Assembly: GCA_018657645.1 (NCBI GenBank)
Contig: JABHWT010000447.1
Span: 1 to 35,504, forward strand
Reading direction: 5' to 3'
DNA: 35,504 nt
Source of the DNA: Halieaceae bacterium
GTDB taxonomy: Bacteria > Pseudomonadota > Gammaproteobacteria > Pseudomonadales > Halieaceae
Part shown: positions 1 through 8,800 of the stretch, piece by piece
How positions within the stretch are numbered: position 1 is the stretch's first letter
How the letters are laid out: every line of letters begins with the position of its first letter
Made by a program: the position numbers and the translations under genes
The notes under the pieces: generated by a model
The model's input: the letters and a program-made list of their open reading frames with translations, nothing else
What the model was told of the DNA's origin: nothing
The model's database searches: none

Positions 1-617
1 AGGAATGCCAGTGCAAGGTAGAGCGCCACCACGCAACCCACCAGTGCAGACTGCGCATCGCTGTTCCGAAAGTACAGCATTAATACACCCGCGAGCACCA
101 CTATCATGGTTAGCAATGTGGCCCCATAGGACATGACATAACCCTCTGCTGGCCAGGCTGTAAAAGCCGCGCTCACGGCATCACTGCTGTCTAATAATCT
201 GCTCGCAAGCTCGATACAGGCCACAATTATTAGTGCGAAACCCGCTGCGGAAAAAAGACCATGGATATTCCAGATTCCCCGTTCCGGTATCCACATAAGA
301 TAAAAAGCCAATAGGGGGAGAGAAAGGGCTGCACTGAGATAGGAACGTGCTGCAACCGGATCTGACAAACTGATTTGCAAGCGGTTCTGTACCAACCAGT
401 ACAAGGCACTAATGCCGACTGCTGCCAGCAGCAATCGGCAGAAACTGAATTGATAGGCCATAAACACTGCCACCACACAAATCAGATAAGGAAGGTTGGT
501 CAATATAATGCGGGACTCGGCCGTAAGATCGGCCAGATAGGTCCGGCCCCCAAACGCCACGACAACAAACACTAGTGGCAGTACCAGCTTGAAGATTGCC
601 CGCGGATACATCTGCAT
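1..617 (-). CDS. Multi-pass inner-membrane protein, N-terminal part, truncated by the window edge
   Basis: Reading the minus strand from an ATG at 617 gives at least 205 codons without a stop, running off base 1. The product is very hydrophobic, with about six or seven likely membrane segments near residues 8-24, 43-60, 62-78, 93-109, 120-137, 163-183 and 189-205. A short loop around residues 111-119 carries PERGIWNI. There is no signal peptide distinct from the first membrane helix. An AGGAG lies 15 nt upstream of the ATG, which is long for a Shine-Dalgarno, so a second in-frame ATG at 611 is possible. The visible part holds no catalytic domain. Membrane N-termini of this kind often precede GGDEF or kinase modules, and the gene is divergent from a c-di-GMP gene, but the missing C-terminus would decide. 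Coding status is fairly sure; function is unknown. Confidence 0.75.
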   Translation of the reverse strand, partial: MQMYPRAIFKLVLPLVFVVVAFGGRTYLADLTAESRIILTNLPYLICVVAVFMAYQFSFCRLLLAAVGISALYWLVQNRLQISLSDPVAARSYLSAALSLPLLAFYLMWIPERGIWNIHGLFSAAGFALIIVACIELASRLLDSSDAVSAAFTAWPAEGYVMSYGATLLTMIVVLAGVLMLYFRNSDAQSALVGCVVALYLALAF

Positions 618-634
618 GGTGCTGCTTTGCTGCT

Positions 635-648
635 CCTATAGCTATAGG
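635..648. promoter_or_regulatory. Perfect 14-bp palindrome in the leader of the left-edge membrane gene
   Basis: CCTATAGCTATAGG is a perfect palindrome. It overlaps the only good Shine-Dalgarno-like AGGAG upstream of the minus-strand ATG at 617. It could be an operator or an mRNA structure limiting translation, or chance; the sequence alone does not say which. Confidence 0.3.
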
Positions 649-717
649 GACCACTGTGTGCACGGCCGGCCATAGCCCAGTTATGTTTCGTTAACGCGAA
701 TTTCTTATCGTATTCTC

Positions 718-751
718 ACTAGGCGTAACGCCTCAGTAATGATAGCCTAGT
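718..751. promoter_or_regulatory. Nested inverted repeats upstream of the c-di-GMP gene
   Basis: ACTAGGC (718-724) is repeated inverted as GCCTAGT (745-751). A second, competing palindrome, AGGCGT-A-ACGCCT (721-733), shares the left arm. Both lie 32-65 bp before the start of the REC-GGDEF-EAL gene. Two mutually exclusive hairpins or a regulator site are possible. No clear -35/-10 pair was recognised. Confidence 0.35.
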
Positions 752-782
752 TCGACCATTATTAGCATCACTTCAGTGGCGA

Positions 783-2585
783 ATGTCAACACAGACAGAT
801 ACAGGGTACCGGGCCAAAATTCTTGTCAGCGATGATGACTTGAATGTGCGCCTGCTGACACGGCAGTGCCTGGAGGCCGAGGGTATGACCGTGGTGGAGG
901 CCAGTAACGGGCCCGAGACAATCGACGTGTTTGTTCGGGAGCACCCGTCTCTGGTATTCCTGGATGTAGAAATGCCAGGCATGTCAGGGCTGGAAGTGTG
1001 CAAGCGCATTCGACAAATGCCGCAAGGCGAGTCCGTTCCCATCATGATCGTCACCGGTTCGGATGATAGGCAGTCGATTGACCAGGGATTCGAAGCGGGT
1101 GCCACGCAGTATAAAACCAAGCCGGTTAATTGGTCACTACTTGGTCGCGATGTTCAGTACATGTTGCGAGCCAGCAATGCTTTTAACGCATTAAAACGCC
1201 AGGAAGACCGCCTGCGCTACCTTGCCTATTACGACCCGCTGACCAGCCTGCCCAACAGACGAAGCTTTAACGAACAACTTAATCGAATACTCAAGCGCAG
1301 CTTTCGACGTAAATCCAGTGCGGCGCTGATGTTTATCGACCTGGACCACTTCAAGCGCATCAACGACTCGATCGGACACGGTCGGGGGGATCGTTTACTG
1401 GTAGAAATTGCCAAACGACTTATTCGGGAATTACGCGAAGATGATTCGGTGAGCTATTTCACCGACAATGATGCGGTGGATTCCGACAGTGGTGAAGGAG
1501 GGACCGAGATAGCACGTCTGGGGGGTGACGAGTTTACCGTTGTATTGTCAGACATTGACGACATTGCCCATGTGGAGGCGGTCGCAAAGCGAATTCTCGT
1601 CTCCCTGTCGGAGCCCATTGCTCTGCAATCTCATAACCCAGTGGTCACACCCAGCATTGGTATAGCACTTTATCCGCAGGACGGCTCAGACCCGGATACG
1701 CTGGTACACAATGCAGATACCGCCATGTATGCTGCCAAGGCTCGCGGCCGTGCTTGTTACCGCTTCTACAATGAGCAAATGAATGCCAAGGCCGTAGACC
1801 AGCTCAAAATGGAAGAGGAGCTACGCGATGCCCTTCGGAATGATCAATTGGAACTACGCTACCAACCCCAGGTAGATACTTCAACGGGAGAAGTAGTGAG
1901 TATGGAGGCGCTGGTGCGCTGGAGGCACCCTGAACGCGGCATGATTTCTCCCGTCGATTTCATCCCCATTGCAGAGCGTACCGGCCAGATTGTGGAGTTG
2001 GGGCAATGGGTGATGGCCGAGGTAGCCAGAAACTGCACTCACTGGGATACGCAGGGCCTGAAAAAGATCCGATTCAGCATAAACATATCTCCACTGCAGT
2101 TTAATCAACCAGACCTTCCCCAGTACATTACCGAATTCCTGAAGGAAACAGGAATAGATCCAGCGCGTCTTGAATTGGAGCTCACTGAAAGTGCCATCAT
2201 GAATGATGCGGAATCGAATATCGCTAAACTGAATGAGTTAAAGGCCACCGGCCTCGAAGTGGCGGTAGATGATTTTGGAACCGGGTATTCGTCACTGAGC
2301 TATCTCAAACGCTTCCCCATAGACACACTCAAAATCGATCAGAGTTTTGTCGCAGATCTGAACACGACAGATGGAGCTGCTATTGTCGATGCAATACTGG
2401 CACTGGCTAAATCTTTGAAACTCAGGGTAGTGGCCGAAGGCATTGAAACAGAGGAACAACTGCGCTATCTGGTCACCAAGGATTGCGACCTGCTGCAGGG
2501 ATATTATTTTTCCCGCCCCATAGAGCTGAAAGATGTCCCCGCGATGCTCGAAACGACCTTCACCATGCCTGTGGATGAAGACTAA
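783..2585 (+). CDS. Response regulator with GGDEF and EAL domains (c-di-GMP synthesis/breakdown)
   Basis: This 600-residue cytoplasmic protein joins a phosphoreceiver to both c-di-GMP enzymes. The REC domain (about 10-130) has the acidic pocket D17-D19, phosphoacceptor D61 in FLDVEMPG, T91 and K113. The diguanylate cyclase domain (about 145-330) has an intact GGDEF at 247-251. The EAL domain (about 340-590) keeps EAL at 375-377, the LTES glutamate, DDFGTGYSSL, the KID lysine and QGYYFSRP, so it should be an active phosphodiesterase. An RxxD motif (218-221, REDD) is pushed away from GGDEF by an insertion of roughly 20 residues rich in Asp, Ser and Gly, so product inhibition through a normal I-site is doubtful. 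The ATG start has only a weak upstream Shine-Dalgarno. The S8 protease gene begins 30 bp downstream, probably on the same transcript. The cognate kinase is unknown; two sensor kinases lie 3-8 kb downstream. Confidence 0.95.
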   Translation: MSTQTDTGYRAKILVSDDDLNVRLLTRQCLEAEGMTVVEASNGPETIDVFVREHPSLVFLDVEMPGMSGLEVCKRIRQMPQGESVPIMIVTGSDDRQSIDQGFEAGATQYKTKPVNWSLLGRDVQYMLRASNAFNALKRQEDRLRYLAYYDPLTSLPNRRSFNEQLNRILKRSFRRKSSAALMFIDLDHFKRINDSIGHGRGDRLLVEIAKRLIRELREDDSVSYFTDNDAVDSDSGEGGTEIARLGGDEFTVVLSDIDDIAHVEAVAKRILVSLSEPIALQSHNPVVTPSIGIALYPQDGSDPDTLVHNADTAMYAAKARGRACYRFYNEQMNAKAVDQLKMEEELRDALRNDQLELRYQPQVDTSTGEVVSMEALVRWRHPERGMISPVDFIPIAERTGQIVELGQWVMAEVARNCTHWDTQGLKKIRFSINISPLQFNQPDLPQYITEFLKETGIDPARLELELTESAIMNDAESNIAKLNELKATGLEVAVDDFGTGYSSLSYLKRFPIDTLKIDQSFVADLNTTDGAAIVDAILALAKSLKLRVVAEGIETEEQLRYLVTKDCDLLQGYYFSRPIELKDVPAMLETTFTMPVDED

Positions 2586-2615
2586 ATCAGCAGAGCACCC
2601 GATTTACCCAAAGCA

Positions 2616-4634
2616 ATGAAGCGGACTCGATTTATTTTATTCCTGGTGGCCTCATTTCTGGCCAGCCCACTATTCGCGGCACCTGATAACAACCATACTG
2701 CCATGCGCTTGAGGGTCTTGCTTCAGGGCGAGTCAGCTGCGGCCCTTCGAGTGCTCGTAGAAAAAAACGGTGGCATCATTACCCACGATTTACCCATTAT
2801 CAATGCCGTCGGTGTCAGGGTCAGCCAACGACAATTGACTGAAATACTCCAGTCCAAGCTCGTAAAACGGCACATAGATGACCTGGCAGTTTCAGATAAG
2901 CCAGACACAGCTCCAGAAAGTGATTGCGATGTAGGGGGTAGTCTGGAGCTGGAGACCAGCAGCACGGGGTTTAAGTGGACACTGTTTAACAAGCGGGAAA
3001 CCCCGGTCAGACTGAAGCAACTGATCCTGTCCTGGTCCGAGTCCCTGGGAGACATCAAATCGCTAACGGTAGACAAGCAGCTGATAGACCGGCCTCTCTA
3101 CGGCGCGGGACAAAATGGCAGAATGGAAATCAACTTTGAGGAGGAATCTGCCCCGGCAATAGGGAAATCTGCAAAACTGCATGCCTCCTTCGCCAGACCA
3201 GACAGAGAAAGAGCATTCAACATTCAGCAGCAGGAATTGAGCCTTGAGGCTGGTTTTTTTGGCGGCTGCTCCACCCAATTGATCCCCGGGTATAGGGGAA
3301 ACAGCGATAACCCCTATTTCCCACGTGTTGCGGGCGCCTCCGCTTTACACACCCAGGGCATAACCGGAAAAGGGGTGACAGTAGCAATCATAGATTCGGG
3401 CCTGTGGGAACACCAGGCTCTCACCCACAATACCTCTGGCAGGCAACGCGTGATTGCGCGTTACGACGCCATTAATCATGTCGTGGGCGATCGTTTGTTT
3501 GACGAAAGCGGTCACGGCACCCACATGACCAGCGTACTTGCCCATAGCGGTGAGGTAAAACTGGGTAATCAGCCCACCGGCACTTTCAAAGGCATTGCCC
3601 CGGATGTAAACCTGGTTGCAGTTAAAGCCTTCGACATAGAAGGCCAGGGTGACTTCCTGGATATTGTTCGTGCCATACAGTTTGTAGTCGACCAGCGAGA
3701 TACCTACAATATCAAGGTACTCAATCTGTCCTTTGCCGCGAAGCCCCGGTGGAACTACTGGCAAGACCCCATTAATCAGGCTGTCATGCGCGCCTGGGCA
3801 AGCGGTATTACGGTAGTCGCCGCCGCGGGAAATGAAGGCCCCGATCCAATAACCGTGGGCTCCCCGGGCAACCTTCCCTACCTGATTACTGTCGGAGCAG
3901 TCACCGACTCCTGGACTCCCGACTTGCGGGACGACGACTATGTTCCAGATTTCTCTTCCCAGGGGCCAACACCAAATGCCCACATCAAACCAGATATTGT
4001 TGCACCTGGCGGCCACATAGCAGGCATTACCCGCCCCGGCTCCAGGCTAACCCAGGATTTCCCCGAATACTTGCTGAAAACCGGCGAGTTCGTAATGACG
4101 GGAACCTCGCAAGCCAGCGCGCTAGTCAGTGGCATTGTCGCTTTACTACTGCAACTGGAGCCAGACCTGAGCCCGGATGATGTGAAATGCATATTAACTA
4201 CCAGCGCCGAGCCCGCGATAAACCGGGACAACCTACTGGCCTATAGTCCATTTCAACAAGGAAACGGATACGTCAGCGCAACTCGGGCCGTAACCTTAGG
4301 CCAGCGAGGATGCGGCAACGAGGGCCTGAACATCCACAGGGACATAGCCGGGTTAGAGCACTTTCAAGGCCCCGCAATTGTCGAGCAAGACGGTACGATT
4401 AGCCTGCCAGGCCTCGGGAAATTGCATTCTCAGACGCCGACTGAAAAAGGCCTGAGTAAAAGTAGAAAATGGGGTGTGAAAGCGCACATAGAGCGAAAGA
4501 ACTACCAGTGGGACGAGCAGCGATCAACCGCCGCAACGCACTTTGACTGGCAATTAATGTACGCGCAAGAGAAAGCAAAAATGGAAGAACTGGCCAGGCA
4601 GCCCCAGGAAAACAAGCGCATTCCGGGCAATTAA
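2616..4634 (+). CDS. Secreted subtilisin-like (S8) serine protease with pro-region and Ig-like insert
   Basis: This is a 672-residue exported endopeptidase. A Sec signal peptide (1-21, MKRTRFILFL..., ending LFA-A) is followed by a short pro-domain like inhibitor I9 (about 30-93). Next comes a region of about 115 residues that resembles an Ig-like fold and includes STGFKWTLFN at 116-125. The catalytic domain (about 235-560) has D260 (VAIIDSG), H300 (GHGTH), oxyanion N406 (AAGNEGP) and S498 (GTSQASA), so all active-site residues are present. The C-terminal tail of about 100 residues is charged and matches no domain I know; there is no membrane anchor. The gene starts 30 bp after the c-di-GMP regulator and is followed by a hairpin, so the two probably form an operon. 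The substrate is unknown; the exported repeat protein just downstream is one candidate, on context only. Confidence 0.93.
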   Translation: MKRTRFILFLVASFLASPLFAAPDNNHTAMRLRVLLQGESAAALRVLVEKNGGIITHDLPIINAVGVRVSQRQLTEILQSKLVKRHIDDLAVSDKPDTAPESDCDVGGSLELETSSTGFKWTLFNKRETPVRLKQLILSWSESLGDIKSLTVDKQLIDRPLYGAGQNGRMEINFEEESAPAIGKSAKLHASFARPDRERAFNIQQQELSLEAGFFGGCSTQLIPGYRGNSDNPYFPRVAGASALHTQGITGKGVTVAIIDSGLWEHQALTHNTSGRQRVIARYDAINHVVGDRLFDESGHGTHMTSVLAHSGEVKLGNQPTGTFKGIAPDVNLVAVKAFDIEGQGDFLDIVRAIQFVVDQRDTYNIKVLNLSFAAKPRWNYWQDPINQAVMRAWASGITVVAAAGNEGPDPITVGSPGNLPYLITVGAVTDSWTPDLRDDDYVPDFSSQGPTPNAHIKPDIVAPGGHIAGITRPGSRLTQDFPEYLLKTGEFVMTGTSQASALVSGIVALLLQLEPDLSPDDVKCILTTSAEPAINRDNLLAYSPFQQGNGYVSATRAVTLGQRGCGNEGLNIHRDIAGLEHFQGPAIVEQDGTISLPGLGKLHSQTPTEKGLSKSRKWGVKAHIERKNYQWDEQRSTAATHFDWQLMYAQEKAKMEELARQPQENKRIPGN

Positions 4635-4642
4635 GCCGCCCT

Positions 4643-4660
4643 ATGACCCGTTTGGGTCAT
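4643..4660 (+). terminator. Short hairpin after the S8 protease gene, possible terminator
   Basis: ATGACCC (4643-4649) pairs with GGGTCAT (4654-4660) across a GTTT loop, 8 bp after the protease stop codon. The T-run that follows is short (TTTC), so termination would be weak or the hairpin may only stabilise the mRNA end. Confidence 0.45.
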
Positions 4661-4957
4661 TTCGCCACGAATATTCAAGTAATCTCATTTTTATTCTTAT
4701 ATATCATGTAGTTAGAGAACACCCTTCAACTAATTACAGTCGTTATGCGCCCTCCATGCTCGCACCGACCCGTCGGCATGCCCCATAAGGGGTATGTCTG
4801 ATTCTATATTTCCAACTTCCGCAGCCGTATAAAGAATCCATGCATCCATGTAAGAAGATGCAATTGGCATAGAAACAAGGGCATTACACAATCGAAGGAC
4901 GTCGCCAACTTGCGACGGAAATCGAAAAACAAAGTTGGATATGGCGGAGATATCAAA
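4661..4957 (+). promoter_or_regulatory. Long leader of the repeat-protein gene with three hairpins
   Basis: About 300 bp without a convincing gene. It holds an AT-rich stretch (about 4685-4710) that could contain the promoter and three inverted repeats: CCGAC-CC-GTCGG (4765-4776), CATGCCCC-ATAA-GGGGTATG (4777-4796, one G-T pair) and CGTCGC-N6-GCGACG (4900-4917). The last lies 40 bp before the start codon. GGAG at 4946-4949, 8 nt before the ATG at 4958, is a good ribosome binding site. The structure suggests post-transcriptional control or a stable mRNA; no known riboswitch was recognised. Confidence 0.45.
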
Positions 4958-5608
4958 ATGAACACTAATAGATTAGCCACAAGCATCGGAGTTTTGGGTT
5001 TAGCCACCTTTTTCACCGCGGGTATTGCAACGGGAGACTCGCAGATCGATTCTTCATATAAGGTGCTGGACAACAACCGGCAGGTAGTAAGCCACGCACT
5101 GGCTTCAAACAGCACCTATACCCAAGCCACCCGGTCCGGATTCAAATGGGGCGCGCCAAAGCCCGCCACCACCGATCACTGGGCTGCATCCGTTGCAGAC
5201 TCCAGTGGTTATAAGTGGAACCAGGACATTACAGACACAGGATCAGCTACGCAGAATTTTGCGGGGAGTGCTGGGTTTAAGTGGGGTATTCGTAACTTCT
5301 CCGACCAAGCTGGCTTCAAGTGGGGTATTCGCAGCTTCTCTGACCAAGCTGGTTTCAAGTGGGGCATTCGCAGCTTCTCTGACCAAGCTGGTTTCAAGTG
5401 GGGCATTCGCAACTTCTCCGACCAAGCTGGTTTCAAGTGGGGCATTCGCAGCTTCTCTGACCAAGCTGGCTTCAAGTGGGGTATCCGTAGCTTCTCTGAC
5501 CAAGCTGGCTTCAAGTGGGGTATCCGTAGCTTCTCTGACCAAGCTGGCTTCAAGTGGGGCATTCGCAACTCCTCCGACCAGGCTGGCTTCAAGTGGGGCA
5601 TCCGATAG
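4958..5608 (+). CDS. Exported protein with eleven G-[FY]-K-W motifs, nine in tandem 13-residue repeats
   Basis: The 216-residue product has a signal peptide-like start (1-28: a hydrophobic run from about residue 9, then AGIATG before DSQ). Residues about 30-104 contain two degenerate motifs, SGFKWG and SGYKWN. From residue 105 to the end there are eight 13-residue units AGFKWGIR[SN]FSDQ and a final AGFKWGIR directly before the stop. There are no cysteines. Within each unit F-K-W-G-I-R alternates hydrophobic and polar residues, as expected for a beta strand, and SFSDQAG looks like a turn, so a stacked cross-beta structure is plausible. The ATG at 4958 is preferred over an in-frame ATG at 4910 because GGAG sits 8 nt upstream and the signal peptide begins there. 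The gene is single, with a strong terminator behind it. I do not recognise the family. Options are a matrix, adhesin or amyloid-like protein, or a multi-copy peptide precursor. Confidence 0.85.
   Translation: MNTNRLATSIGVLGLATFFTAGIATGDSQIDSSYKVLDNNRQVVSHALASNSTYTQATRSGFKWGAPKPATTDHWAASVADSSGYKWNQDITDTGSATQNFAGSAGFKWGIRNFSDQAGFKWGIRSFSDQAGFKWGIRSFSDQAGFKWGIRNFSDQAGFKWGIRSFSDQAGFKWGIRSFSDQAGFKWGIRSFSDQAGFKWGIRNSSDQAGFKWGIR
5270..5605 (+). repeat. In-frame tandem array of 39-bp units (8 full plus a 24-bp partial)
   Basis: Units begin at 5270, 5309, 5348, 5387, 5426, 5465, 5504 and 5543, with a final partial unit at 5582-5605 followed by TAG. Units 3 and 5 are identical, as are 6 and 7. Differences are almost all synonymous third bases, apart from Asn/Ser at unit position 9 and Phe/Ser in unit 8. 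Units with Asn (1, 4, 8) use TCC for the following serine, while Ser units use TCT, so two sub-types have been shuffled by duplication. Unit 8 alone ends in CAG. Confidence 0.97.
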
Positions 5609-5630
5609 TCGCCGCCTGAATCATTTGAGA

Positions 5631-5664
5631 AAAAGAGCAGTCCAATCCGCCAGACTGCTCTTTT
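5631..5664 (+). terminator. Strong intrinsic terminator after the repeat-protein gene
   Basis: AAAAGAGCAGTC (5631-5642) and GACTGCTCTTTT (5653-5664) form a perfect 12-bp stem with a 10-nt loop ending in a T-run, 22 bp after the stop codon. It separates the repeat gene from the sensor-kinase genes. Confidence 0.92.
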
Positions 5665-5831
5665 AATTCCACGTTTATTAGAACAAAACCCTCTCCCAAA
5701 ATTACTCTGTTGCTTGTGCGTTACTGCAGATCCAAAACCGACAGCTTGTAATTAGTATTCCAGACAGAACCTACCGCGATGCTACTGCTCGCCACCGTGC
5801 TCTCGGATATCTGGTTATTCGCCTGTCGTTA

Positions 5832-5846
5832 GACTAAACTCTAGTC
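5832..5846. promoter_or_regulatory. Inverted repeat in the promoter region of the sensor-kinase pair
   Basis: GACTA-N5-TAGTC lies 46-60 bp before the GTG at 5892, just upstream of an AT-rich TATTTAAT stretch that could be a -10 region. The remaining sequence from 5665 to 5891 shows no gene. Operator function is a guess. Confidence 0.3.
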
Positions 5847-5891
5847 ATCCTTACTATTTAATAAGCAGATTAGGTAACCAGAGCAGGTACG

Positions 5892-8800
5892 GTGAGAAGA
5901 CACAATCTGTTAGCGTTATTATTTTCTCTATGTGTCCCATTAGATTCCTTTGCGGTCTCATCAGGAGATTACCATTTTGGGCGAGCTCCTTTTAATTCAA
6001 TGCTCACCCAGCTAGCGGTGAGACAAACCTTTCAAGACTCACATGGTTTCCTTTGGTTTCTCACTCAATCTGGCATTAACGTATATGATGGATACTCCGT
6101 TACACCGTACAAGTATTCGATTAGCAAAGCTGGATCTATTAGCCATAGTTCTGCTACCGGCATCATTGAGGATAAGAGTGGAGTCATTTGGATAGCGACC
6201 GAGAGCGGTCTTAATCGCTTCGATGCGGCCTCACAAACTTTCGAAGTATTCAAAAGCCGTAGAGGAAAGGATTTTCAATCACCAGCATCAGACACCATTT
6301 ACGCAATTTTTTGCGATAAGCAGGGGTTTATATGGCTTGGATATGAGAATGGATTCAGTAGCTTGGACCCCGAAACAAAAAGATTTAAGCACTACTTCAG
6401 CGAAGCGGATACAAGGCTAAGAAACTTCTATGTCAGTAACTTTCAACAAACCGCCGATGGTCTGATTTGGATTTCAACTTTGGGTGCCGGATTGCTAGTG
6501 GTCGACCCAGAATCAAACACCCAAAAAAGATACAATTCGAGTTCGATTGAACTAATGGAAGTGCCCTCTGATTATCTCAGCACTATTTTTGTGAGTTCAG
6601 ACGATCAGATTTGGATTGGCACTCAAGACCAAGGATTAGCAAGGTTCGATCGAGAAAATGGCACTTTTGAGCAGTTTCGGCATGATCCAAGCAACTCTCA
6701 TTCCCTCCCATCAAACGAAGTATTCTCGATCATAGAGGACTCTGACAAGCTTATTTGGATAGCCACATCAGACGGATTTAGCATACTTGATCCAGACTCA
6801 CGTGGCATTCTACGGTTTAGTGATAGTACTCCAGGAATTACAAACAATAGAGTTCTGAGTATTTTCCAAAGCCAAGACGGAATGTACTGGGTAGGCACCT
6901 TTGATGGATTAACTCAGGGATCAAAATCTCTGTTTGCCAGAGTCGACCAGCAGTCCGGCCTCTCCAGTAACTCCATTAATGCATTTGCATCTGCCGCCTC
7001 TGACAGTCTCTGGGTAGGAACCGACGATGGGCTGAATCTTATTTCACAATATTCAGACCAGATTCAGGTTCTCAATGAGGCCACAACGCCAGCCATTTCC
7101 AGCCCGGGTGTCATGAGCCTATTTGCCGAGGGAAACACAGTATGGGTTGGCACAGCCAACGACGGCCTTAACAAAATTGACCTGGACAAGAAAGAAACCA
7201 CTGTTTACCACCACAGTAGATTAGATGATCAAACACTTGGGAGTAATGGTATAACCTCCATTTTGAGAGACTCATATGGCAATTTGTGGGTTGGCACCTA
7301 TGGCGGAGGCCTGAATCTGTTTCTGCCTGAAACTCAAACATTCCGGCGATATCGGGCGCACACCACGGATGAAAACTCGCTTAGCAGCGATTTCGTCATC
7401 GCTCTCGAAACAGATAGCAGTGGGAATTTGTGGATTGGGACGGAACAAGGCGGGCTCAATCGATTTAACTACCATACAGGGGCTTTCTCGCGATATAAAC
7501 ATACGCCAGATAATGCGGATAGTTTATCGAGTAATACGGCCTGGACACTCCATGTTGACCCCAGCGGCGACCTCTGGGTTGGAACACGCAGCGGTGGAGT
7601 AAATCGGTGGAAAGCCGAGGATATTGAAACGGACAGACCAAGGTTCATCCACTATTCCGAAAATATTGGTTTAAGCGCACCCAGCGTTTATGCCATTGAA
7701 AGTGACGCCACAGGAAGTATTTGGATTTCCCATGAAGGCGGGTTAACGCGGTTTCATCCCGAAACCCTGGTTACCAGGCATTATGATAAAAGCCATGGCC
7801 TGCAGGATAACGAATTTAATCACAACGCCGGCCATCAGGATGCAAATGGCAAACTGATATTCGGCGGCAACCGGGGCTATAACACCATTGACCCCGGTCA
7901 GCTTACTCAACGCTCTTTTGTACCCCCACTCCAAATTACCGATGTAAAAATTCTCAACGAGCACATAAATTTTGGTAAACCCTATTACGACCTGTCTGGA
8001 ATCGAACTCACGCACAAGGACTACTCCATTTCATTTGATTTCTCTTCCCTGGACTACACAAATCCGCTAAATAATCGGTACGAGTACCGACTGGCCGGTT
8101 TCGACCAACAGTGGTTTGAAGTCGAATCCGGGCGCCGCGGACAGGCCACATACACCAATTTACCTCCAGGCGCCTACACCTTACTGGTTTCGGGTTCCAG
8201 TTCCGATGGTCTAGTCTGGAACCGGGAAGGCATAAATCTGCCCATTCTCGTTCACCCTCCACCGTGGCTAAGTTGGTGGGCATATACTATCTATGCCATT
8301 GCCTTGGGATTACTATTGCTCTATTTGGTGACCCTGCAAAGGTTAAAATCCCGGCAGGCCGTCAATAGACAGCGGGAACTCGAACGCAAGGTAAACGAGC
8401 GCACAGTCGATTTACAAGACGCCAGGCGCTCCGCAGAGGAGGCGAACCTAGCCAAGTCTGACTTCCTCGCTACCATGAGTCACGAAATCCGTACGCCTAT
8501 GCACGGTATGATTGGCATGACTGAGCTACTCCTTCACACCGACCTGACGGAGCAGCAGCACCGCTTTGCCAACGCAGCGCACAACAGTGGCGAAGAACTG
8601 CTGACCCTGATCAACGACATCCTGGATTTCTCCAAAATCGAGGCCTCCAAAGTAGAGTTGGAAAGAGTTGATTTCGATCTGGTGGAGCTGCTCGACGAAA
8701 TTTGCTATTTGCAAGGCGAACCGGCCCAAAAGCGAGGTTTGTCACTTAACAATATATGCGATGCTTCCGTTCCCGCAAAACTCGTTGGAGACCCTGCAAA

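Noticed and set aside
3345-4016. 223-codon minus-strand open frame inside the protease gene
   Set aside because: It lies wholly within the well-supported S8 catalytic domain and shows no recognisable domain or ribosome binding site.
5270-5605. A direct-repeat array that could be mistaken for CRISPR
   Set aside because: Units are contiguous with no spacers, keep one reading frame and encode the repeat protein.
2616-5608. A ribosomal peptide (RiPP) cluster with protease plus multi-core precursor
   Set aside because: No cyclase, radical SAM, lanthipeptide or transporter partner is present, and both protease and repeat protein carry their own signal peptides. Kept only as a loose alternative in the findings.
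5193-5666. Long alternative open frames over the repeat array on both strands (for example plus 5193-5666 and minus 5209-5601)
   Set aside because: A repeat unit of 39 bp without stops in other frames stays open by multiplication; only the frame starting at 4958 has a signal peptide, a ribosome binding site and synonymous variation.
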